From RCIO01 sp040880025 (GTDB lineage: Bacteria; Pseudomonadota; Alphaproteobacteria; Rhizobiales; Rhizobiaceae): a DNA stretch of 64,000 bases. Location of the stretch: contig JBBDJD010000005.1 of assembly GCA_040880025.1 (NCBI GenBank), positions 1 through 64,000 of the forward strand, given 5' to 3'. Of the stretch, positions 33,040 to 43,107 are shown one piece after another. Each line of letters opens with the position of its first letter. The first letter of the stretch is position 1. The notes under the pieces are model-generated. The model was given only the letters and a program-made list of their open reading frames with translations, searched no databases and had not been told where the DNA came from. The translations under genes were made by a program, and so were the position numbers.

Positions 33040-34176
33040 ATGAAAAAAGCACTTGCAGCGGCCGTTCTGGGGCTGTCGATGAGCGTGTCATTCGCATCCG
33101 CGGAGCCGGTGAAGGTGGGCATGATCACCACCACATCCGGCGGCGGCGCGGGCCTTGGCGTCGACGTTCGTGACGGTTTCATGCTGGCAATCAAGAATGC
33201 CGGCGTTTCCGACATAGAAGTTGTCATCGAGGATGATGCGCAAAAGCCCGAAATCGCGGTTCAGCTCGCCGACAAGATGATCCAGAGCGATCAGGTCGAC
33301 ATCCTGACCGGCATCATCTGGTCGAACCTTGCCATGGCGGTCGTGCCGAGCGTGACGGCGCAGGGCAAGTTCTACATCTCGCCAAATGCCGGTCCGTCGC
33401 CGCTGGCCGGCTCGCAGTGCCACGAGAACTATTTCAACGTCGCCTGGCAGAACGACAATCTGCACGAGGCGATGGGGGCCTACGCCAACGACGCGGGCCA
33501 TTCCAAGACCTTCATCATGGCGCCGAATTACCCGGCGGGCACCGACGCGCTGGCAGGCTTCAAGCGCTTCTACAAGGGAGAGGTGACCGGCGAGGTCTAC
33601 ACCCAGCTCGGCCAGACCGACTATGCGGCAGAGATTGCGCAGATCCGCGCCTCCGGTGCGGACTCGCTGTTCTTCTTCCTGCCGGGCGGCATGGGCATCG
33701 CCTTCATGAAGCAGTACGCACAGTCGGATGTCGGCATCCCGGCGATGGGCCCGGCCTTCTCGTTCAGCCAGGATATTCTCGGCGCGGTGGGTGAAGCGGC
33801 TCTTGGCGTGAAGAACTCCTCGCAGTGGAACAAGGATATCGACAACGAGGCCAACAAGAAGTTCGTCGAGACCTTTCAGGCCGAGTACGGACGCCTGCCT
33901 TCGCTCTATGCGAGCCAGGGCTACGACGCGGCGAACCTGATCATATCGGCGATGGGCAAGGCCGATGTCTCCGATGCCGACGCATTCCGCGCCGCGCTGA
34001 AGGAAGCCGATTTCGCCTCCGTGCGCGGCGACTTCAAGTTCGGCAACAACAACCACCCGATCCAGGACATCTATGTCCGCGAGGTGGTGAAGGAAGGCGA
34101 CGTGATCACCAACAAGATCATCGCGACGGCCTTCGAAGACCATCAGGACGCCTACGCGGCCGAATGCGGGATGTAA
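33040..34176 (+). CDS. livK: branched-chain amino-acid-type ABC transporter, periplasmic substrate-binding protein
   Basis: This 378-residue exported protein has a signal peptide (MKKALAAAVLGLSMSVSFAS) and the LivJ/LivK periplasmic-binding fold (VKVGMITTTSGGGAGLGVDV, ILTGIIWSNLAMAVVPSV, YFNVAWQNDNLHEAMGAYA). Proteins of this HAAT group bind amino acids, amides, aromatic acids or urea, so the ligand is not fixed by sequence alone. GGGAG precedes the ATG by 2-6 bases. It is the first gene of a five-gene importer, separated from livH by a 168-bp gap containing a palindromic element. Confidence 0.93.
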   Translation: MKKALAAAVLGLSMSVSFASAEPVKVGMITTTSGGGAGLGVDVRDGFMLAIKNAGVSDIEVVIEDDAQKPEIAVQLADKMIQSDQVDILTGIIWSNLAMAVVPSVTAQGKFYISPNAGPSPLAGSQCHENYFNVAWQNDNLHEAMGAYANDAGHSKTFIMAPNYPAGTDALAGFKRFYKGEVTGEVYTQLGQTDYAAEIAQIRASGADSLFFFLPGGMGIAFMKQYAQSDVGIPAMGPAFSFSQDILGAVGEAALGVKNSSQWNKDIDNEANKKFVETFQAEYGRLPSLYASQGYDAANLIISAMGKADVSDADAFRAALKEADFASVRGDFKFGNNNHPIQDIYVREVVKEGDVITNKIIATAFEDHQDAYAAECGM

Positions 34177-34183
34177 TGGCGCT

Positions 34184-34308
34184 CTTCTCCCCGCTTGCGG
34201 GGAGAAGATGCCGGCAGGCAGATGAGGGGCAGCCCCAGCATTAGCGATTGGCCTCCAATGTCAGCGCTGCCCCTCACCCTTGCCCTCTCCCCGTGAACGG
34301 GGAGAGGG
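34184..34308. repeat. RIME-like palindromic intergenic element, copy A
   Basis: A 125-nt element has a terminal hairpin at each end (34184-34207, 11-bp arms; 34283-34308, about 11-bp arms) and an inner 11-bp pairing between 34223-34233 and 34266-34276. It lies between livK and livH and would form a large RNA structure in the transcript. A second 125-nt copy lies in cobG at 61471. Confidence 0.85.
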
Positions 34309-34344
34309 AGCCGGCCGCGTCGTGCATCCATTCGAAAGCCCGCA

Positions 34345-35265
34345 ATGCAAACAGCCTTGATCATCGAGCAGTTGCTCAACGGCCTGCAGTTCGGCGTCAT
34401 GCTGTTCCTGATGGCGGCCGGGCTGACGCTGATCTTCGGCGTCATGGGCCTGATCAACCTCGCGCACGGATCGCTCTACATGGTCGGAGCTTTCGCCTGC
34501 GCTACAGTGGCGGCATGGACGGGCTCGTTCTGGCTGGGGCTGATCGCCAGTCTGGCGGCGGCGGCTGCCGCCGGCGCGATCGTGGAACTCGTCGTCATCC
34601 GCAGGCTCTATGAGCGCGACCATCTCGACCAGGTGCTCGCAACTTTCGCCCTGATCCTTATCTTTTCGGAAGGCACGCGCTGGGTGTTCGGGTCGTTTCC
34701 GCTCTATCTCGATATTCCCGCGCTCCTGCAGGGCACGGTGCCGCTGCCGGGCGGCTCCCGTTATCAGCTCTACAGGCTGGCGATCATCGGCGCTGGCGTG
34801 GCGGTGGCCATCGGCCTCTTCCTGCTGATCTCGAAAACACGGCTCGGCATGCGCATCCGGGCCGGCGAGAGCGACCGCGAGATGATCGGCGCGCTCGGCG
34901 TCGATGTCGCCACGCTCTACACGCTGGTCTTCGCGCTGGGCGCAGCACTTGCCGGCCTTGCCGGAGCCATGGTCGGCGCAATCCAGTCGGTGCAGGTGGG
35001 CATGGGCGAGCCGGTGCTGATCCTCGCCTTCGTCGTCATCGTCATTGGCGGGATCGGCTCGATCAAGGGTGCGCTGATCGGCGCGATCCTCGTCGGCGTC
35101 ACCGACACGATGGGCCGATTTCTCTTGCCGCAGACATTGATGCTGTTCATGCCTCCATCGCAGGCCGCGCTCATCGGCGGTGCTATCGCCTCGATGCTGA
35201 TCTATCTTCTGATGGCCGTCGTACTGGCGCTTCGCCCCCGCGGCCTTTTCCCGGCGAGCGGCTGA
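34345..35265 (+). CDS. livH: branched-chain amino-acid-type ABC transporter permease LivH
   Basis: This 306-residue inner-membrane permease with about eight helices has FGVMLFLMAAGLTLIFGVMG, LGMRIRAGESDREMIGALGV (the cytoplasmic EAA-like loop) and GGIGSIKGALIGAILVG. It forms the translocation pore with LivM. It is preceded by a palindromic element and overlaps or nearly touches livM (3-base gap). Confidence 0.95.
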   Translation: MQTALIIEQLLNGLQFGVMLFLMAAGLTLIFGVMGLINLAHGSLYMVGAFACATVAAWTGSFWLGLIASLAAAAAAGAIVELVVIRRLYERDHLDQVLATFALILIFSEGTRWVFGSFPLYLDIPALLQGTVPLPGGSRYQLYRLAIIGAGVAVAIGLFLLISKTRLGMRIRAGESDREMIGALGVDVATLYTLVFALGAALAGLAGAMVGAIQSVQVGMGEPVLILAFVVIVIGGIGSIKGALIGAILVGVTDTMGRFLLPQTLMLFMPPSQAALIGGAIASMLIYLLMAVVLALRPRGLFPASG

Positions 35266-35268
35266 GCG

Positions 35269-36243
35269 ATGGCGTCGCGGGAAACCATTTTCAACCTGAT
35301 GCTTGCGGTGCTGCTTCTCGCCGTGCCGGTGTGGGCGAGCTATGGTGGCGAACCATTCTACGTGACGCTGGCGACGCGCATCGCCATCCTGTCGCTGGCG
35401 GCGGTCGGGCTGAACATCGCGCTCGGACTGGGCGGGCTCGTGTCGTTCGGCCACGCCGCCTTCTTCGGCATTGGCGGCTATGCGGCCGGCATCCTCGCCA
35501 GCCACGCCTTTTCCGGCGACCCGCTGATTTTCGGATTGCCGGGCACCAAGCAGATGATCGTGATCTGGCTTGTGGCAACTGGCGCGGGCGGCCTCGCGGC
35601 CTTCCTGATCGGGCTGATCACGCTCAGAACCTCGGGCGTCTATTTCATCATGATCACGCTCGCCTTCGCGCAGATGATCTTCTATTTCGCGATTTCCTGG
35701 CCTGCCTATGGCGGCGAGGACGGGCTGCCGATCTATGTGCGCAACGCGTTTCCGGGCGTGAATACGTTGGCGCCCTTGCCCTTCTTCCTGATCTGCTACG
35801 GGCTGCTGGCCGGCGGGCTGGTGCTGTTCAAGCTGTTTCAGGATTCGCGCTTCGGCGCTGCTCTGCAGGCTGTCCGGCAGAATGAACTGCGGGTGGCCTC
35901 CGTCGGCATCGCGCCCTACCGGATCAAGCTTGCCGCCTTCGTCATTTCGGGCATGTTGACCGCGATTGCGGGCGCTCTGTTCGCCGACCTCAACCGCTTC
36001 GTCAGCCCATCGATGCTGTCGTGGCAGATGTCGGGCGAATTGATCGTGCTTATCATCCTCGGCGGTACGGGCCGTCTGTTCGGCCCGGTGGCGGGGGCGA
36101 TGGTGTATGTGCTGCTGGAATACTGGCTGGGCGGGGTGACGGAACGCTGGCAGTTCTTCCTCGGACTGATCCTGCTGGGCGTGGTGTTGTTCGCGCGCGG
36201 CGGTCTGATCGGCCTGATCGCGGGGAGGGCGCGCCATGGCTGA
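35269..36243 (+). CDS. livM: branched-chain amino-acid-type ABC transporter permease LivM
   Basis: This 324-residue permease shows LGGLVSFGHAAFFGIGGYAA, GVYFIMITLAFAQMIFYFAI and the cytoplasmic loop QAVRQNELRVASVGIAPYRI. It pairs with LivH. It starts three bases after livH and overlaps livG by eight bases, so the genes are translationally coupled. Confidence 0.95.
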   Translation: MASRETIFNLMLAVLLLAVPVWASYGGEPFYVTLATRIAILSLAAVGLNIALGLGGLVSFGHAAFFGIGGYAAGILASHAFSGDPLIFGLPGTKQMIVIWLVATGAGGLAAFLIGLITLRTSGVYFIMITLAFAQMIFYFAISWPAYGGEDGLPIYVRNAFPGVNTLAPLPFFLICYGLLAGGLVLFKLFQDSRFGAALQAVRQNELRVASVGIAPYRIKLAAFVISGMLTAIAGALFADLNRFVSPSMLSWQMSGELIVLIILGGTGRLFGPVAGAMVYVLLEYWLGGVTERWQFFLGLILLGVVLFARGGLIGLIAGRARHG

Positions 36244-36985
36244 GCCGGTGCTTGTCGTGTCCAATCTCGTCAAGAATTTCGGAGCGCTGAGGGCGACCGA
36301 CGATATCAGCCTCGACCTGCGGCCGGGCGAGATCCACGCGCTGATCGGACCCAACGGAGCCGGCAAGACGACGCTGATCAACCAGATCGCAGGCACGATC
36401 CGGCAGGATGCGGGGTCGATCAGCTTCGCAGGCGAGGATATCGGCCGCCTGGGCGTGGCCGAACGGGCGCGGCACGGCCTGGGGCGCACCTTCCAGATAT
36501 CGTCGCTGGCGCCGGAATTTTCCGCTCTTCGCAACGTGATGCTTGCCGTCCAGGCGGTGCAGGGATCGAGTTTCCGCTTTTTCCGGCCGGTGATGCGCGA
36601 CCGCACACTGACCGAGCCTGCCATGGCGGCGCTGGAGCGTGTGGGGCTTGCCGCCCGCGCGCACTTGCCAACCTCGGAACTCTCGCACGGGGAAAAGCGG
36701 CAGATCGAGATCGCCATCGCGCTGGCGCTGGGCTCGAAGGCGTTCATGCTCGACGAGCCGATGGCCGGCATGGGGCTCGAGGGGTCCAAGCGCCTGACCG
36801 AATTCCTTGCCGGGTTGCGTTCCGAAGCGCCGATCCTGCTGGTCGAACACGACATGAATGCGGTTTTCACGCTCGCGGACCGCATCACGGTCCTCGACTA
36901 CGGGCGGATCATCGCAACCGGAACGGTGGCGGAGGTCCGTGCCGACGCGGAAGTGCGCCGCGCATATCTCGGGGCCGAAACCTGA
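36236..36985 (+). CDS. livG: branched-chain amino-acid-type ABC transporter ATP-binding protein LivG
   Basis: This 249-residue ATPase has Walker A GPNGAGKTTLINQI, signature LSHGEKRQIEIAIALALGSK, and Walker B AFMLDEPMAGMG, and the LivG-type ARHGLGRTFQISS segment. It energises the importer with LivF. Its stop overlaps the livF start (TGATG). Confidence 0.96.
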   Translation: MAEPVLVVSNLVKNFGALRATDDISLDLRPGEIHALIGPNGAGKTTLINQIAGTIRQDAGSISFAGEDIGRLGVAERARHGLGRTFQISSLAPEFSALRNVMLAVQAVQGSSFRFFRPVMRDRTLTEPAMAALERVGLAARAHLPTSELSHGEKRQIEIAIALALGSKAFMLDEPMAGMGLEGSKRLTEFLAGLRSEAPILLVEHDMNAVFTLADRITVLDYGRIIATGTVAEVRADAEVRRAYLGAET

Positions 36986-37668
36986 TGCTGCTCGAGGTCC
37001 GGAAACTTCAGGCGGGCTATGGCGGAAGCCAGGCATTGTTCGGCGTCGACCTTGCCGTCGACGAGGGCGAGGTGGTGGCGCTGATGGGACGAAACGGCAT
37101 GGGCAAGACCACGACCATCCGCGCGATATGCAACCTCACGCCTCCAAGCGCCGGTGAAGTGACATTCGCGGGCCGGCGGCTCAAGGGGCTGGCGCCGCAC
37201 CGCGTGGCGAAGCTCGGCATCGGACTGGCGCCGGAGGGGCGGCGGTGCTTCGCGGCGCTCACAGTGGAGGAAAACCTGATCGCGACCGCGCGGCCGGGCA
37301 AATGGGACTTCGGGTCAGTCACCGCGCTGTTTCCGCGGCTGGCGGAACGGCGCAATCAGATGGCGAACACTCTGTCTGGAGGCGAGCAGCAAATGCTGGC
37401 GATCGGCCGGGCGTTGATGACCAATCCACGCCTCTTGATCATGGACGAGGCGACCGAAGGACTGGCGCCGGTGATAAGGCAGGACATCTGGGCGGCGATC
37501 CGCAAGCTCAAGGCCGAGGGCGAGGCGATCCTGATCGTCGACAAGACCTTGCCGGAACTGCTGCCTGTGGCCGACCGCTGCACGGTGCTCGAGAACGGCA
37601 TGACCGCGTGGACGGGCACGCCCGGCGAGTTGACCGGGGAAATGCAGGTCCGCTATCTCGGCGTCTGA
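36985..37668 (+). CDS. livF: branched-chain amino-acid-type ABC transporter ATP-binding protein LivF
   Basis: This 227-residue ATPase has Walker A GRNGMGKTTTIRAI, GIGLAPEGRRCFAALTVEEN, signature LSGGEQQMLAIGRALM and Walker B LLIMDEATEGLAP. It completes the five-gene importer. The following 207-bp gap precedes the polyol regulator; no terminator hairpin with a T-tract is obvious there. Confidence 0.96.
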   Translation: MLLEVRKLQAGYGGSQALFGVDLAVDEGEVVALMGRNGMGKTTTIRAICNLTPPSAGEVTFAGRRLKGLAPHRVAKLGIGLAPEGRRCFAALTVEENLIATARPGKWDFGSVTALFPRLAERRNQMANTLSGGEQQMLAIGRALMTNPRLLIMDEATEGLAPVIRQDIWAAIRKLKAEGEAILIVDKTLPELLPVADRCTVLENGMTAWTGTPGELTGEMQVRYLGV

Positions 37669-37875
37669 GCGCGGCGCGCCAGCCTTTCGGCGACGCTGAA
37701 ACCGGGTGAGCGACCTGATGGCAATTGCCCGCAAGAATAGCACTTGCCGTTTTCGACAAAAGTTACATTTGCCAGATGACGCAGATTTCCTGCACAGTAC
37801 GGGTGTTTGCCGCCCGCGCTGAGCGATCCATTCGCGATGTTGCTGGAAACACGAACAGAGAACTGGTGAAGCAGG

Positions 37876-38829
37876 ATGAACCGCCAGACCGGCAATGCGA
37901 CCCGACTTGATGACGCCGCGCGTGCAGGGTGGCTTTATTACGTCGCCGGCAATACCCAGGACCAGATAGCCGCCACGCTCGGCGTGTCGCGGCAAACAGC
38001 GCAGCGGCTCGTCTCGCACGCCATGTCGGAAGGGCTGGTGCGGGTGCGGCTGGAACATCCGATCGCCAACTGCCTGGACCTCGCGGCACAACTTCAATCG
38101 CGCTATGCGCTCGACCACATAGAGGTGGTGCCGAGCGATCCCAATTCGAAGTCGACCACGTTGGGCGTGGCCGAGGCGACGGCGGCCGAGATCGAGCGGC
38201 GGTTGCGGGCCGAAGAGCCGACGGTTCTCGCCATCGGAACGGGACGCACGCTGAAAGCGGCCATCGAACAGCTTCCGGCGATGGAATGCCCGCATCACAA
38301 GGTGGTTTCGTTGACCGGCAACATAGCGCCGGACGGTTCGGCCGCGTACTACAACGTGATTTTCACGCTCTCGGACCGCGTCAAGGCGCGCAGCTTTCCG
38401 ATGCCGCTGCCCGTCATCGCCTCGTCTCCGGTGGAGCGCGCAATGCTGCACGGCCAGCCGATGATCCAGTCCACGGTGGCGCTGGCGGCGAAAGCGGACA
38501 CGACTTTCGTCGGTATCGGCGATCTCGGCCCGGACGCGCCGCTTTTCATCGACGGGTTCATCACCGATACCGAACTCAAGGCGCTGCAGAAGGCCGGCGC
38601 CGTGGGCGAAATCGTCGGCTGGGCGTTCGACCGGGACGGGCGCTTCGTCGAAGGCATCACAAACGAGCGGGTTGCCAGCGCGCAGATCCCGTCGCGCGAG
38701 CAAAGCCTGGTGATCGCCGCCGCCATGGGCGAACGCAAGCTGCCGGGTATTCATGCGGCATTGGTGCGGCGCCTGGTGAACGGGCTGATCACCGACGAGC
38801 GGACGGCGACGGCGCTTCTCGCCTACTGA
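37876..38829 (+). CDS. SorC/DeoR-type sugar-binding transcriptional regulator of the polyol operon
   Basis: This 317-residue protein has an N-terminal helix-turn-helix (TQDQIAATLGVSRQTAQRLV) and a sugar-phosphate-isomerase-like effector domain with VLAIGTGRTLKAAIEQLP, VSLTGNIAPDGSAAYYNVIF and TTFVGIGDLGPDAPLF. Family members respond to phosphorylated sugars or polyol intermediates. It lies directly upstream of smoE in the same direction, with a 21-bp palindrome and a good promoter in between, so it most likely controls the smo operon. Confidence 0.9.
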   Translation: MNRQTGNATRLDDAARAGWLYYVAGNTQDQIAATLGVSRQTAQRLVSHAMSEGLVRVRLEHPIANCLDLAAQLQSRYALDHIEVVPSDPNSKSTTLGVAEATAAEIERRLRAEEPTVLAIGTGRTLKAAIEQLPAMECPHHKVVSLTGNIAPDGSAAYYNVIFTLSDRVKARSFPMPLPVIASSPVERAMLHGQPMIQSTVALAAKADTTFVGIGDLGPDAPLFIDGFITDTELKALQKAGAVGEIVGWAFDRDGRFVEGITNERVASAQIPSREQSLVIAAAMGERKLPGIHAALVRRLVNGLITDERTATALLAY

Positions 38830-38859
38830 TTCTTTTCACTTTCCGATCAGGAACGACGC

Positions 38860-38880
38860 CGATGCTGCGGCGCAGCATCG
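38860..38880. promoter_or_regulatory. 21-bp palindrome, candidate operator of the polyol operon
   Basis: Perfect 10-bp arms, CGATGCTGCG (38860-38869) and CGCAGCATCG (38871-38880), flank one base. The loop is too short for an RNA hairpin, favouring a protein-binding site or, less likely, a hairpin ending regulator transcription. Confidence 0.5.
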
Positions 38881-38888
38881 AATGCACG

Positions 38889-38916
38889 TTGACAATTGTC
38901 ATGTGGAATGAATAAT
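38889..38916 (+). promoter_or_regulatory. sigma-70-type promoter of smoEFGK operon
   Basis: TTGACA (38889-38894) and AATAAT (38911-38916) are separated by 16 bases, just downstream of the palindrome and upstream of smoE. A 10-bp palindrome, GACAATTGTC, overlaps the -35 box. Confidence 0.6.
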
Positions 38917-38964
38917 TGCTCACATCAAAGGCAAATGCTCAACTTTGATAGGGAGGATTTTTCC

Positions 38965-40266
38965 ATGAGATTACGATCAATCGCGCTCGGCCTGTGTTCG
39001 GCGAGCCTTCTGGCGTTCGGCGCCCATGCCGAGACGCTGACAATCGCCACCGTGAACAACGGCGACATGATCCGCATGCAGAAGCTGACGGACGATTTCA
39101 CCGCCAAGAACCCCGGTATCGACCTCGAATGGGTGACGCTTGAGGAAAACGTGCTGCGCCAGCGCGTGACGCAGGATATCGCCACGAAGGGCGGCCAGTT
39201 CGACGTGATGACGATCGGCACCTACGAGGTTCCGATCTGGGGCGCCCAGGACTGGCTGGTTTCGCTCAATGACCTGCCGGCGGAATATGATGTCGATGAT
39301 CTGCTGCCGGCGATCCGGGCGGGTCTCACCGTTGACGGCGAACTCTACGCCGCGCCGTTCTACGGCGAATCCTCGATGGTCATGTACCGCAGGGACCTGA
39401 TGGAACAGGCCGGCCTCGAAATGCCCGACGCGCCATCCTGGGATTTCATCAGGGAAGCCGCGGCGGCGATGACCGACAAGGATAACGAGGTCTACGGCAT
39501 TTGCCTGCGCGGCAAGGCGGGCTGGGGCGAGAACATGGCCTTCCTGACAGCCATGTCGAATTCCTTCGGCGCCAGATGGTTCGACGAAAACTGGCAGCCG
39601 CAGTTCGATAGCCAAGCCTGGGCCGACACGCTCAATTTCTATCTCGACCTGATGAACAATTACGGCCCTCCCGGAGCATCGTCCAACGGCTTCAACGAGA
39701 ACCTGTCGCTGTTCCAGACCGGCAAGTGCGGCATGTGGATCGACGCGACCGTTGCGGCTTCCTTCGTGACAAACCCGAACGACAGCCAGGTGGCCGACAA
39801 GGTCGGCTTCGCGCTGGCTCCGGACAAGGGTCTCGGCAAGCGCGGCAACTGGCTGTGGGCCTGGTCGCTGGCGATCCCGGCCGGTTCCGACAGCGTCGAC
39901 GCAGCCAAGAAGTTCGTCGCCTGGGCGACCAGCAAGGACTACACCCAGCTGGTGGCCGAAAAGGAAGGCTGGGCCAATGTCCCGCCCGGTACCCGCACCT
40001 CGCTTTACGAGAATCAGGAATACGCCAAGGTTCCGTTCGCCAAGATGACGCTGGACTCCATCAACTCGGCCGATCCCACCAACCCGACGGTCGATCCGGT
40101 GCCTTATACCGGTGTCCAGTTCGTCGCGATCCCTGAATTCGCGGGCATCGCGACACTTGTCGGACAGGAGTTCTCGGCGGCGCTGGCCGGCCGGCAGTCG
40201 GCCGAAGAGGCGCTTGCGAAAGCCCAGGCTCTGACCGCCGACGAGATGGAAGCCGCCGGTTACTGA
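38965..40266 (+). CDS. smoE: polyol ABC transporter, periplasmic sorbitol/mannitol-binding protein
   Basis: This 433-residue exported protein has a signal peptide (MRLRSIALGLCSASLLAFGA) and a family-1 solute-binding fold with SLNDLPAEYDVDDLLPAIRA, YAAPFYGESSMVMYRRDLME and NLSLFQTGKCGMWIDATVAA. It is adjacent to permeases, an ATPase and sorbitol/mannitol dehydrogenases, which identifies it as the SmoE-type polyol-binding component. GGGAGGA precedes the ATG at 38965. The 121-bp gap after it contains a strong hairpin. Confidence 0.93.
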   Translation: MRLRSIALGLCSASLLAFGAHAETLTIATVNNGDMIRMQKLTDDFTAKNPGIDLEWVTLEENVLRQRVTQDIATKGGQFDVMTIGTYEVPIWGAQDWLVSLNDLPAEYDVDDLLPAIRAGLTVDGELYAAPFYGESSMVMYRRDLMEQAGLEMPDAPSWDFIREAAAAMTDKDNEVYGICLRGKAGWGENMAFLTAMSNSFGARWFDENWQPQFDSQAWADTLNFYLDLMNNYGPPGASSNGFNENLSLFQTGKCGMWIDATVAASFVTNPNDSQVADKVGFALAPDKGLGKRGNWLWAWSLAIPAGSDSVDAAKKFVAWATSKDYTQLVAEKEGWANVPPGTRTSLYENQEYAKVPFAKMTLDSINSADPTNPTVDPVPYTGVQFVAIPEFAGIATLVGQEFSAALAGRQSAEEALAKAQALTADEMEAAGY

Positions 40267-40278
40267 TCCTCCCGCGGC

Positions 40279-40310
40279 GGTGGAGGGCAGGGGCGGTCCT
40301 GCCCTCCACC
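40279..40310 (+). promoter_or_regulatory. strong intercistronic stem-loop between smoE and smoF
   Basis: A perfect 13-bp stem (40279-40291 with 40298-40310) and 6-base loop lies 13 bases beyond the smoE stop. No T-tract follows, so it is more likely an mRNA-stabilising or partial-termination element that sets a high ratio of binding protein to permease. Confidence 0.75.
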
Positions 40311-40388
40311 CTTCTTGCCTAGTCCTGGAAGGGCGGCAGCGTCGTCGTCTCCCACGCTACGAATGACGGAGACGGAAGGGGTTTCGTC

Positions 40389-41255
40389 ATGGCCACGCAA
40401 CACTCACGATCCGCAGCCCGCATCATGATGGCGCCCGCCGTCATCCTGCTTCTGGGCTGGATGCTCATTCCCCTGACCATGACGCTTTACTTCTCATTCA
40501 AGCGGTATTTGCCGCTGCGCGGAGGCGATCTCGGCTGGGTCGGCTTCGAGAACTATGTGCGGTTTTTCACATCAAGCAGTTTCTGGCCGAGTGTGTGGGT
40601 CACGCTGCTGCTGGTTGGCGGCGTGCTCCTGATCACCGTGGTTTTCGGCGTCCTGCTCGCCATGCTGCTCGACCAGCCGATCTGGGGGCAGGGGATCGTG
40701 CGCATTCTCGTGATCGCGCCGTTCTTCGTGATGCCGACCGTTTCGGCGCTGGTGTGGAAGAACATGTTCTTTGACCCGGTGAACGGGTTGTTCGCGCATC
40801 TGTTCGAATTCTTCGGCGCGCAGCCACACGACTGGCTCAGCCAGTCGCCAATGGTGTCGCTCATCATGATCGTGTCATGGCAGTGGCTGCCGTTCGCCAC
40901 GCTCATCCTGCTCACCGCGATCCAGTCGCTCGACAGTGAGCAGCTCGAAGCCGCTGAAATGGACGGCGCGCCGGCACTTTCGCGCTTCGGCTACATCGTC
41001 CTGCCGCACCTGTCGCGCGCAATCACAGTGGTGATCCTGATCCAGACGATCTTCCTTTTGTCGATCTTCGCGGAAATCTTTGTCACCACGCAGGGCTCGT
41101 TCGGCACTCGGACGCTGACCTACCTGATCTACCAGCGGGTTCTGGAAAGCCAGAATGTCGGGCTTGGTTCCGCCGGCGGCATCTTCGCGGTCATCCTCGC
41201 CAATATCGTCGCGATCTTCCTGATGCGGATCGTCGGCAAGAACCTGGACGCCTGA
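40389..41255 (+). CDS. smoF: polyol ABC transporter permease SmoF
   Basis: This 288-residue inner-membrane permease with six helices has the MalF-type EAA loop EQLEAAEMDGAPALSRFGYI and IVLPHLSRAITVVILIQTIF. It forms the transport channel with SmoG. The N-terminal ATQHSRSAARIMMAPAVILL precedes the first helix. Confidence 0.93.
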   Translation: MATQHSRSAARIMMAPAVILLLGWMLIPLTMTLYFSFKRYLPLRGGDLGWVGFENYVRFFTSSSFWPSVWVTLLLVGGVLLITVVFGVLLAMLLDQPIWGQGIVRILVIAPFFVMPTVSALVWKNMFFDPVNGLFAHLFEFFGAQPHDWLSQSPMVSLIMIVSWQWLPFATLILLTAIQSLDSEQLEAAEMDGAPALSRFGYIVLPHLSRAITVVILIQTIFLLSIFAEIFVTTQGSFGTRTLTYLIYQRVLESQNVGLGSAGGIFAVILANIVAIFLMRIVGKNLDA

Positions 41256-41268
41256 GGAGGCGACGACC

Positions 41269-42099
41269 ATGGCACGCGCAGTCTCCACCCGCCGCCGCGT
41301 CGTTACCACCGCAGTCGCGTGGGCGATCGGGCTTCTGATCTTCTTTCCGATCCTGTGGACCGTTCTGACCAGCTTCAAGACCGAGGCGCAGGCGATCGCC
41401 GATCCGCCGCTGTTCCTGAACTTCAACTGGACGCTGGAAAACTACGCGGTCGTGCAGGAACGGTCGGACTATCTGCGGTTCCTGTGGAATTCGATCATCA
41501 TCGCCGGCGGTTCGACCCTGCTCGGTATCATCGTCGCGGTGCCCGCCGCCTGGTCGATGGCGTTCGTGCCCGGCAAGCGGACCAAGGACATCCTCTTGTG
41601 GATGCTGTCCACCAAGATGCTGCCCGCGGTCGGCGTGCTCTATCCGATCTATCTGATTTTCATCGAGCTCGGCCTGCTCGATTCGAAAGTGGGCCTGGTC
41701 GTGGTCCTGATGCTGATCAACCTGCCGATCATCGTGTGGATGCTCTACACCTACTTCCGCGAAATACCGGGCGAAATCCTGGAAGCCGCCAGAATGGACG
41801 GCGCATCGCTGCGCAAGGAGATCTTCTACGTGCTCACGCCGATGGCCGTGCCGGGCATCGCGTCGACCATTCTCCTGAACATCATCCTGGCCTGGAACGA
41901 GGCGTTCTGGACACTGAACCTGACCGCGGCGAACGCAGCGCCGCTGACCGCGTTCATTGCCTCCTATTCGAGCCCCGAGGGTCTGTTCTACGCCAAGCTC
42001 TCGGCTGCCTCGACCATGGCGATCGCGCCGATTCTCATTCTCGGCTGGTTCAGCCAGAAGCAACTTGTCCGCGGCCTGACCTTCGGCGCGGTGAAATAG
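41269..42099 (+). CDS. smoG: polyol ABC transporter permease SmoG
   Basis: This 276-residue permease has the MalG-type EAA motif GEILEAARMDGASLRKEIFY, LTPMAVPGIASTILLNIILA and a C-terminal QKQLVRGLTFGAVK. It pairs with SmoF. It starts 13 bases after smoF, and smoK begins nine bases later. Confidence 0.93.
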   Translation: MARAVSTRRRVVTTAVAWAIGLLIFFPILWTVLTSFKTEAQAIADPPLFLNFNWTLENYAVVQERSDYLRFLWNSIIIAGGSTLLGIIVAVPAAWSMAFVPGKRTKDILLWMLSTKMLPAVGVLYPIYLIFIELGLLDSKVGLVVVLMLINLPIIVWMLYTYFREIPGEILEAARMDGASLRKEIFYVLTPMAVPGIASTILLNIILAWNEAFWTLNLTAANAAPLTAFIASYSSPEGLFYAKLSAASTMAIAPILILGWFSQKQLVRGLTFGAVK

Positions 42100-42108
42100 G
42101 AGGGGGCC

Positions 42109-43106
<998 letters not shown>

Positions 43107-43107
<1 letters not shown>

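Noticed and set aside
34261..36888. 875-residue open frame on the minus strand across livH, livM and livG
   Set aside because: Antisense frame of high-GC coding DNA; composition is Arg/Gln/His-rich low complexity and the plus strand encodes clear ABC transporter proteins.
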